A DNA stretch of 6,494 bases from Gemmatimonadota bacterium (GTDB lineage: Bacteria; Gemmatimonadota; Gemmatimonadetes; Gemmatimonadales; Gemmatimonadaceae), in the NCBI GenBank assembly GCA_003131365.1, contig PKVB01000154.1:7199-13692 (forward strand). The letters run 5' to 3'. A model generated the notes under the pieces. That model did not search any database. It saw only the letters and a program-made list of their open reading frames with translations, and was not told where the DNA came from. Numbering within the stretch: position 1 is the stretch's first letter; each line of letters starts with the position of its first letter. A program made the translations under genes and the position numbers. Shown here piece by piece: positions 1 to 5,041 of the stretch.

Positions 1-2
1 CC

Positions 3-1334
3 CCGCCGCAGAAACCTGTCGGTACCTTCCTGAGGCGCCTCTTGGGGAGATTCAGGTCGCGGCCGCCTGAAAGAACTCCGCCGGTTCGCCCCAGCGGGCT
101 CGACACGGAACGGCGCCTCAGCTTCATGCTCGAATCGGTGCCGGTCAACCTCTGGTCCACGGACGCGCATCTCAACATCACTTTTTCGCAGGGCGCCGGT
201 CTCCATCTCATCGGCACGAGCGCGAGCGAGCAGGTTGGGATGACGCTCTATGAGGTGTTGAAGACGCGCGACCCCGGCTTTACTCCGCTGGCGGCTCATC
301 TGCGAGCTCTACAGGGTGAGCTCGTTCGCTACGAGACCGACTGGCGGGGAAGATCGTTCGAGACGCGAGTCGAGCCCGTCCGCGCCGCCGACGGAAAAAT
401 CACCGGAACCGTTGGAATCGCGATCGACGTGACCGATCGAAAGAGTCTGTACGAGGCGCTTCAAACGCAGAACGTCTACTTCGCCACGCTCTTCGAGAGC
501 GCACCCGAGGCAATCGCGATCCTCGACGAGCGCGACCACATCATCCGCATCAATGGCCAGTTCACGACGATGTTCGGCTACACGGAATTCGACGCGATCG
601 GTCGGAGCATAAACGATCTGATCGTCCCCAAGGAGATGGTCGAAGAAGGCGAAAAGCTCACCGCGCGAGCGGTGGCTGGAGAGAATCTCAGAGCGGAAGC
701 GCTCCGGCGTCACAAGGACGGCCACACCCTCTGGGTCGCCATCGCCGCGACGCCGTTTGGCGTCGCGGATCAGCCGGGAAGAGTCTACGCCATGTACCAC
801 GACATCTCTGCCCGGAAGCACGCGGAAGACGAGCTCAAGGCGCTCCTCCTGGTCGATCAACTGACCGGGCTTCACAACCGGCGCGCGTTCATCACGCTCT
901 CCGAGCAGCAGCTCAAGCAGGCCACGCGCATGGAGCGCGACGTCCTCATGATCTTCATCGACGTGGATCAGCTCAAGAATATCAACGACACTCACGGGCA
1001 CCTGGCGGGTGATCGCGCACTCATCGACACCGCGCGTGTGCTCCGCGAGAGCTGCCGGGAAGCTGACCTCATCGCGCGTCTTGGAGGCGATGAATTCGTC
1101 GCGCTGATGACGGTCGATTCCGATCAGACCGCCGAGCTCGTTTGCGAGCGCATCAAGTCGCGAGTGGTAAAGCACAATCGGGAGATCGATCGCGGATACG
1201 AGCTCTCGCTCAGCCTCGGCGCCAAGAGGTCAAAGGCCGAAGGGACGATGCTGGCGGACCTGCTCGCTCAGGCCGACACGGCTCTCTACGAGCAGAAAAG
1301 AGGACGCGGGCGCCCTCACGCACTCTCGCGATAG
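3..1334 (+). CDS. Diguanylate cyclase with two PAS sensor domains (5' end outside window)
   Basis: The protein should make cyclic di-GMP from two GTP in response to a signal sensed by its PAS domains. Counting from the TTG at 42, PAS 1 covers about residues 25-135, PAS 2 about 145-262 and the GGDEF domain about 268-428. The GGDEF domain opens with DQLTGLHNRR (272-281), has metal-binding FIDVD (305-309), the intact catalytic GGDEF (348-352), and ends with an ALYEQKRGRGR tail. An RxxD inhibitory site (R339 to D342) lies exactly five residues before GGDEF, so product feedback inhibition is expected. The frame has no stop back to base 3 and reads PPQKPVGTFLRRLLGRF. A start upstream of the window is therefore likely; TTG 42 and ATG 126 are the in-frame alternatives. 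The basic stretch before PAS 1 could follow a membrane helix, but that is inference. No EAL or HD-GYP domain is present. The signal sensed is unknown. Confidence 0.93.
   Translation, partial: PPQKPVGTFLRRLLGRFRSRPPERTPPVRPSGLDTERRLSFMLESVPVNLWSTDAHLNITFSQGAGLHLIGTSASEQVGMTLYEVLKTRDPGFTPLAAHLRALQGELVRYETDWRGRSFETRVEPVRAADGKITGTVGIAIDVTDRKSLYEALQTQNVYFATLFESAPEAIAILDERDHIIRINGQFTTMFGYTEFDAIGRSINDLIVPKEMVEEGEKLTARAVAGENLRAEALRRHKDGHTLWVAIAATPFGVADQPGRVYAMYHDISARKHAEDELKALLLVDQLTGLHNRRAFITLSEQQLKQATRMERDVLMIFIDVDQLKNINDTHGHLAGDRALIDTARVLRESCREADLIARLGGDEFVALMTVDSDQTAELVCERIKSRVVKHNREIDRGYELSLSLGAKRSKAEGTMLADLLAQADTALYEQKRGRGRPHALSR
745..768. repeat. 10-bp perfect inverted repeat inside the PAS 2 coding region
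   Basis: The arms CCGCGACGCC (745-754) and GGCGTCGCGG (759-768) are perfectly complementary around a GTTT loop. They encode residues of about 235-243 of the diguanylate cyclase. There is no U-tract after the stem, so it is not an ordinary terminator. It may be a chance product of GC-rich codons or an mRNA hairpin within the gene. Confidence 0.6.
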
Positions 1335-1567
1335 TACTCCGCGAGGCACCAGGTAACCATGTCGCCGAGCAGAATCTTCGTGCGCTCCGATGACGGAAAG
1401 CGCGCACCGACTTCTTTGACGAGATTCTGGGCTGCGATAACCACGCCTTCACCGGTCTCCCCACCGTCCTTCATCTCGGTGACGAAGGTGCACACCGCGG
1501 TCTGCAGCTCTTCCTTGGTGTAGACTCCGGCGGAAAAAACCGTCGCCAGCGCCGTCGCGAGATTCAT
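1316..1567 (-). CDS. Small unrecognised protein, 83 residues
   Basis: I do not recognise this family. From the ATG at 1567 it gives 83 residues, beginning MNLATALATVFSAGVYTKEE and ending MVTWCLAEYYRESA. It looks mostly helical and soluble, with no signal peptide or clear membrane segment, and has two Cys residues. The same frame could start at 1681, but the extra 38 residues are low-complexity and rich in Arg, Ser and Glu, they cover the GC-rich repeat-like stretch, and that ATG sits at the edge of a hairpin loop with no ribosome binding site. A GAGAAG ten bases before the ATG at 1567 is a weak Shine-Dalgarno. The gene lies 162 bases after sodC on the same strand, and its last 19 bases overlap the convergent diguanylate cyclase gene. 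It may have its own promoter. Its compact, protein-like C-terminal part supports a real gene, though this is not certain. Confidence 0.6.
   Translation of the reverse strand: MNLATALATVFSAGVYTKEELQTAVCTFVTEMKDGGETGEGVVIAAQNLVKEVGARFPSSERTKILLGDMVTWCLAEYYRESA
1325..1345. terminator. Possible small hairpin at the convergent gene ends
   Basis: CTCGCG (1325-1330) pairs with CGCGAG (1340-1345) across a 9-base loop. It sits on the stop codon of the diguanylate cyclase gene and within the last codons of the opposite small gene. There is no T-tract on either side. It is placed where a bidirectional terminator would be expected, but the stem is short and the call is weak. Confidence 0.25.
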
Positions 1568-1589
1568 GTAAGCCGTGCTTCTCGCGTTG

Positions 1590-1661
1590 CGCGCGACTCT
1601 CTGTTCGCTGCGCTTGGCTCCGCCCCGCGCGCTGCGCGCGCTTTCACCGCTTTCCTCTTTG
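1590..1661. repeat. GC-rich, repeat-like intergenic stretch
   Basis: This segment is made almost entirely of GCGC-type words and contains a perfect 6-bp hairpin, CGCGCG at 1626-1631 and CGCGCG at 1635-1640 with a CTG loop. Read on the minus strand it gives only low-complexity Arg/Ser/Ala/Glu sequence. It does not look like coding sequence and could be a copy of a dispersed intergenic repeat. I see only one copy in this window, so the repeat label is inference. Confidence 0.35.
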
Positions 1662-1668
1662 TGTCCCT

Positions 1669-1705
1669 GGCGACCCGTCATGCTTGGAACGTGCGACGGG
1701 TCGCC
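1669..1705. promoter_or_regulatory. 11-bp perfect inverted repeat downstream of sodC
   Basis: GGCGACCCGTC (1669-1679) and GACGGGTCGCC (1695-1705) are perfect complements separated by 15 bases. It begins 25 bases past the sodC stop. As RNA it could be a terminator or a transcript-protecting 3' hairpin for the sdh-sodC operon, although no U-tract follows. As DNA it could be an operator, because it overlaps the spacer and -10 position of the possible promoter at 1688-1716. The sequence cannot decide between these. Confidence 0.55.
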
Positions 1706-1716
1706 GAGTGTGTCAA
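1688..1716 (-). promoter_or_regulatory. Possible promoter for the small gene at 1316-1567
   Basis: A perfect TTGACA hexamer reads on the minus strand at 1716-1711. Seventeen bases later comes CACGTT (1693-1688), which keeps only the second-position A and last-position T of a TATAAT box. The transcript would start about 110 bases before the ATG at 1567. The -35 match is notable in GC-rich sequence, but the -10 is poor, so this is tentative. Confidence 0.3.
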
Positions 1717-1729
1717 GAGATTTCAGCGA

Positions 1730-2284
1730 TCAGGGAAGCGCTCGCACTACCCCGCATGCGATGCGCGCGCCGCTGTTGCCGGTCGGATTCGTGAGCTGGT
1801 CATCAGCGCTCGCGTGAATCACGAGCGAGGTGCCATCGGCATCGAATAGCGAGTGCGGTCCCGGCGTGAGCGAAACACGATCAGTGGTGAACGCGACGTT
1901 TCCGATTCCCCCGGCCGGGATCACGATGTTCGGATTGTCCCCGGCGTGTGGCCCCTTCGGATTCTCCAGCCCGTGCTCCATCCCCATCGGGTTGTAGTGA
2001 CCGCCCGCGGTTGCAAACGCGCCGCTCGACTCGCACCTCCCGACGTCATGGAAATGAATTCCGTGCGTGCCCGCTGCCAGCGCGACGTTCGCGATTTCCA
2101 CGTGGACGAGTCCGTCCTTGTCCTGCCAGATCTGGGCGGTGCCGATCGGCATACCGCTGGCGTTGTACATGAGGGCGTTCGCGGCGGAAACGGAATTCTG
2201 CATTCGCTGCGCCGACGAACAGGCGCCGCAGAGCGCGACAATGGCGGCGATGTTGAACAGCAGGGATCTGTCCGGCACTTTCAT
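1730..2284 (-). CDS. sodC: Cu/Zn superoxide dismutase, probable lipoprotein
   Basis: The enzyme converts superoxide to hydrogen peroxide and oxygen outside the cytoplasm. The 184-residue protein starts with a signal peptide whose hydrophobic core (about residues 8-18) runs into CGAC, with Cys22 as likely lipidation site; the Cys at lipobox position -3 is atypical. All metal ligands are visible: copper by H77, H79, H96 and H157; zinc by H96, H104, H113 and D116. The family's disulfide pair (C84 in GRCES, C177 in ARIACG) and the active-site Arg (R174) are present, so it should be active. I chose the ATG at 2284 because GGAG lies six bases upstream and the signal peptide starts there. The longer frame from 2362 would add 26 unrelated residues and overlap the upstream gene. 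The stop of the plug-domain gene is 26 bases upstream, so sodC is probably the last gene of the sdh operon. Confidence 0.95.
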   Translation of the reverse strand: MKVPDRSLLFNIAAIVALCGACSSAQRMQNSVSAANALMYNASGMPIGTAQIWQDKDGLVHVEIANVALAAGTHGIHFHDVGRCESSGAFATAGGHYNPMGMEHGLENPKGPHAGDNPNIVIPAGGIGNVAFTTDRVSLTPGPHSLFDADGTSLVIHASADDQLTNPTGNSGARIACGVVRALP

Positions 2285-2298
2285 CTTCGACTCCGAAG
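2285..2298 (-). promoter_or_regulatory. Hairpin presenting the sodC ribosome binding site
   Basis: On the minus strand CTTCGGAGTCGAAG directly precedes the sodC ATG. CTTCG and CGAAG form a 5-bp stem with loop GAGT, so most of the GGAG Shine-Dalgarno is in the loop and its first G is in the stem. This could tune or condition sodC translation. The structure is seen in the sequence; the regulation is inference. Confidence 0.45.
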
Positions 2299-2310
2299 TA
2301 TGGGTAATGT

Positions 2311-3744
2311 CTACTGTAAATCGCGAATTTTGAACTTCGTCCAGATGACGATTGTCGTGCAATCCTGCCCCACGCGCATGTACTGGGCCGGCGCGTTAGC
2401 CCCGGAATAGACCTCGACGCCCACGACTTCCTGGCCGCTGACGAAGTTGTTGACATCTCCGGGCGAAGCCGACTGCCACGGCATGTCGTCCACGATATAC
2501 TGCACGCAGCTTCCGCCACCCGTGAGGCTGCTTGTCCCCCTCGAGCTGGTTACATCCTCGCCGTTCTGTCCGTAACTGATGTGCAGCGAGGGAACGAGAC
2601 GCAAGATGTCGGTGAGAGTGTTCGGATGCATGCTCTGAATCTGTTCCGGTCCGAGGTAGTACCCCATCCCCGACCGCTTCCTCTGGTTGAATCCCACCTT
2701 GTCGAGGCTGGCCTGGCGGCGGGCGGTCACGACAACCGGATCCATCATCGCCACGAACTTCGGCAGCTTGATCGTCACCTGCTTCGCCTCGTGCGACGAG
2801 AGATCGACGGGGACGGTCTCAGCGCCAAAGCCGAGGTGTCGCGCCAACAGGACGTGCGTGCCGGAGGGCAGATTCTTCATCGTGAACTCGCCCTGCTCGT
2901 TGGTCAGAGCAATGACGTTGGTTCCCACGACCTCGACGCGGCTGCCGGCGTTGGATGGAGCGCCCTCGAGCACGACCCGGCCGGACACGGCTGCGCTGCC
3001 GGTTTTCGCTCCTGAATCCACCCGCGACAGCAGCATCGTGCGCGCGAAGAGCTCCGACTCCTCGTCGCCGAGCGAGATCGGGATCTCCGATGTGACGGCT
3101 CCGGCTTTTCGGGCCTGGAGGGTCGCATTCAGCGAGTTCGGCAGTCCGCAAAGCTTGAACGCGCCCTGCGCATCGGTGCTGTCGCGAATTACTCGCGGCG
3201 TCCGCTTGATGCCGGTCGCCTTCGACACTTCGAGCTGTGTCCACGCGATCGAGACCTCGGCCCCCGCGATCGGTTGGAGCGATTCCGGATCCGTAACGTG
3301 TCCGATCACGGCCGAGGTGCCCTGCGGGCGGAAGCCACCAGCCGGACAGGTCCTCCGAATTATCGTCGCGGCCGACGGCACCGAGAGTAGAACAAAACTC
3401 GTGCTGTCGGGGCCGATGTGAAACGGCTTGCTCGCCAGTGAGATGCCGAGGGTGTCGAGCAGCGGATGGAATACGCCGACTTGATAGGTGCCGGGCGGCA
3501 GGCTGTCGATCCTGAACTTCCCGAGGGAATCCGTCACGAGCATGGCCTTCGCGCCCTGTATGATCACATCCGCTCCGCGCAGATAGCTCCCGTTGATGCT
3601 GTCCACGACAACGCCAGCGATCGCCCCAACACCGGACCTTGCGGCGGCGGTTGGAGCCGGTGTCTTCGTCTGGGCGAAGAGCGGCGCGCCGGCAGTGGAT
3701 ACGGCGAGGGAGGCGATGAGCAAGAGTCGTGTGGCGAGTTGCAT
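2311..3744 (-). CDS. Secreted protein with three CarboxypepD_reg domains and a barrel-less TonB plug domain
   Basis: This 477-residue protein has a Sec signal peptide (residues 1-24, likely cut at LFA/Q). Three carboxypeptidase-regulatory-like beta-sandwich repeats follow, at about 40-118, 143-238 and 250-328, each with the GxV...G.F....LP.G pattern. Then comes a DPVVVTAR linker (335-342) and a TonB-receptor plug-like domain (about 358-470) ending in TTIVIWTK. A true TonB-dependent receptor would continue with a beta-barrel of several hundred residues; here the protein stops. The mature part has only four Cys (133, 199, 413, 462), which suggests two disulfides and an extracytoplasmic place. 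The ATG at 3744 is chosen because the signal peptide starts there, GGAAG lies four bases upstream, and it overlaps the preceding stop as TGATG. The in-frame upstream extension to 3888 is unlikely. Its function is unknown; a surface binding or adaptor role is a guess. Confidence 0.87.
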   Translation of the reverse strand: MQLATRLLLIASLAVSTAGAPLFAQTKTPAPTAAARSGVGAIAGVVVDSINGSYLRGADVIIQGAKAMLVTDSLGKFRIDSLPPGTYQVGVFHPLLDTLGISLASKPFHIGPDSTSFVLLSVPSAATIIRRTCPAGGFRPQGTSAVIGHVTDPESLQPIAGAEVSIAWTQLEVSKATGIKRTPRVIRDSTDAQGAFKLCGLPNSLNATLQARKAGAVTSEIPISLGDEESELFARTMLLSRVDSGAKTGSAAVSGRVVLEGAPSNAGSRVEVVGTNVIALTNEQGEFTMKNLPSGTHVLLARHLGFGAETVPVDLSSHEAKQVTIKLPKFVAMMDPVVVTARRQASLDKVGFNQRKRSGMGYYLGPEQIQSMHPNTLTDILRLVPSLHISYGQNGEDVTSSRGTSSLTGGGSCVQYIVDDMPWQSASPGDVNNFVSGQEVVGVEVYSGANAPAQYMRVGQDCTTIVIWTKFKIRDLQ

Positions 3745-4268
3745 CAATCTTCCAGCGCGGGTTCGTAAGCAGTTTCGGTATGCGGTGCCACTTGAGGGTG
3801 CGAGCTGATGAGACGCGCGCACGTGTTCCATCGCAGAATCGCGTCGTCGTTGCCCGCGGGACGGATTGCTTCTGCCTTCTCGTACCAACTCATCGCATCC
3901 CGCAATGAATCATACGCCATTGCACCGCTTCCCATCCCGCCCCGGTGCAGTTGCGCCTGCCCGCTGCGCTCGGAGGCGATGCCGGTGTAGTAGGCACGCT
4001 GGTACGGATCGGTGATGCGCGGCAGCGTTTCGCGCACGGCCCTCATGACCGTCGCGTGAACCCCCTCCGCCAGCTGATCGGTGAGAGCGAGCGTCAGCAT
4101 CACCAGCACCTGCTGGTTGGCGGGATCGATCTCCAGGATGTCGCGGCAGATGCTCTCGGCCGCCCACGACTGATTGATCAGACGGTACCGCTCAGCCTTC
4201 TGGACCGCGCGCGGAATCGCTTCCTTCGAAATCGGTTTCAGCTTGAAGTCCTTGAGGTCCTCTTTCAC
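3744..4268 (-). CDS. TPR-like helical protein next to sdhB
   Basis: This 174-residue protein has no signal peptide or membrane segment and is probably cytoplasmic. Residues about 18-50 (AVQKAERYRL to EIDPANQQ) look like a TPR unit, and about 116-155 (DAMSWYEKAEAIRP and the following helix) like another, with helices between. This suggests a protein-interaction scaffold; I cannot name a partner. The start is GTG at 4268, supported by AGGGAG seven bases upstream. The GTG overlaps the sdhB stop as GTGA, and its own TGA overlaps the next ATG as TGATG, so it is translationally coupled on both sides. That position between complex II subunits and exported proteins hints at a role in complex II assembly or in the operon's shared process, but this is inference. 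Confidence 0.85.
   Translation of the reverse strand: MKEDLKDFKLKPISKEAIPRAVQKAERYRLINQSWAAESICRDILEIDPANQQVLVMLTLALTDQLAEGVHATVMRAVRETLPRITDPYQRAYYTGIASERSGQAQLHRGGMGSGAMAYDSLRDAMSWYEKAEAIRPAGNDDAILRWNTCARLISSHPQVAPHTETAYEPALED
3749..3753 (-). promoter_or_regulatory. Shine-Dalgarno of the plug-domain gene
   Basis: GGAAG on the minus strand is four bases before the ATG at 3744, within the last codons of the TPR-like gene. The spacing is short, but re-initiation through the TGATG overlap would also serve this start. Confidence 0.6.
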
Positions 4269-5041
4269 TGAGCTTCTCCCTGACCCGTGTCCGTTGATTT
4301 GCTACCCCGCATAAGCCGGACGAGTTTCGCGATCGGGTCGTAGTGCTTGTCGACTACGCGTTCCTTGAGGGGAATGATGGCGTTGTCGGTGATCGTAATA
4401 TGCTCCGGACAGACCTTCGTGCAGCACTTGGTGATGTTGCAGTATCCGATCCCATCCGCTTCGCGCAGCTCGGCCATGCGGTCCGCCGTGTCGAGCGGGT
4501 GCATCTCCAGCGCTGCCACGTGCACCAGGAACCTCGGGCCGACAAAGCTGTCGTGCCGATTGTGATCGCGCAGTACGTGGCAGACGTCCTGGCAGAGGAA
4601 GCATTCGATGCACTTGCGAAATTCCTGCACCCGGTCGACGTCGCGCTGCTGCATCCGCCAGGTGCCATCGGCCGCCTGCGGCGCACACGGGGTGAACGGC
4701 TGGATCTTCTGCTTCACCCGGAAGTTCCAGGAGACGTCGGTCACCAGGTCGCGAACGTGCGGAAAGGCCCGCATCGGCTCGATCGTGACCGGCTTGGCGA
4801 GGTCCAGCTCGTTCAGCCGCGTCATGCACATGAGTCGCGGCTTGCCGTTGATCTCTGCGGAACACGAGCCGCACTTGCCGGCCTTGCAGTTCCAGCGGCA
4901 GGCGAGGTCGTTAGCCTGCTCCGACTGGATCCGGTGCACCGCATCGAGCACCACCATGCCCTCCGACACCGTCGTCGGGTAGTCCTCGAACCGGCCATCG
5001 CCGCGCTCGCCGCGCCAGATCCGGAACGTCGCGGCGCTCAT
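4265..5041 (-). CDS. sdhB: Succinate dehydrogenase / fumarate reductase iron-sulfur subunit
   Basis: SdhB carries electrons from the flavin of SdhA through three iron-sulfur clusters to quinone at the membrane anchor. The 258-residue protein has every cluster ligand: [2Fe-2S] C52, C57, C60 and C72; [4Fe-4S] C144, C147, C150 and C211; [3Fe-4S] C154, C201 and C207, by alignment with the E. coli SdhB spacing. Motifs such as NCKAGKCGSC, KCIECFLCQDVC and CNITKCCTKVCPEH resemble the SdhB type common in Actinobacteria. The ATG at 5041 is supported by GAGGAG eight bases upstream and overlaps the sdhA stop as ATGA. An in-frame start at 5149 would add 36 residues lying within sdhA and is rejected. No membrane anchor gene (sdhC or sdhD) is seen downstream; it probably precedes sdhA outside the window. 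Confidence 0.97.
   Translation of the reverse strand: MSAATFRIWRGERGDGRFEDYPTTVSEGMVVLDAVHRIQSEQANDLACRWNCKAGKCGSCSAEINGKPRLMCMTRLNELDLAKPVTIEPMRAFPHVRDLVTDVSWNFRVKQKIQPFTPCAPQAADGTWRMQQRDVDRVQEFRKCIECFLCQDVCHVLRDHNRHDSFVGPRFLVHVAALEMHPLDTADRMAELREADGIGYCNITKCCTKVCPEHITITDNAIIPLKERVVDKHYDPIAKLVRLMRGSKSTDTGQGEAQ
4276..4281 (-). promoter_or_regulatory. Shine-Dalgarno of the TPR-like gene
   Basis: AGGGAG on the minus strand lies seven bases before the GTG at 4268, within the last codons of sdhB. It supports the non-ATG start and the 4-base overlap. Confidence 0.75.

Noticed and set aside
309..1175. Long minus-strand ORF (288 codons) within the diguanylate cyclase gene
   Set aside because: It is antisense to the clear PAS and GGDEF domains, has no recognisable domain and is the kind of frame high-GC codon bias keeps open.
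2285..2362. Longer N-terminus of sodC starting at 2362
   Set aside because: It would overlap the upstream coding sequence by 52 bases and put 26 polar residues before the signal peptide; the ATG at 2284 has GGAG at good spacing.
2687..3421. Plus-strand ORF (244 codons) opposite the plug-domain gene
   Set aside because: It is antisense to three regular CarboxypepD_reg repeats and a signal-peptide protein; no own ribosome binding site or domain seen.
3745..3888. Longer N-terminus of the plug-domain protein starting at 3888
   Set aside because: It would bury the signal peptide behind 48 residues that lie in the TPR-like gene; the TGATG junction at 3744 gives a better start.
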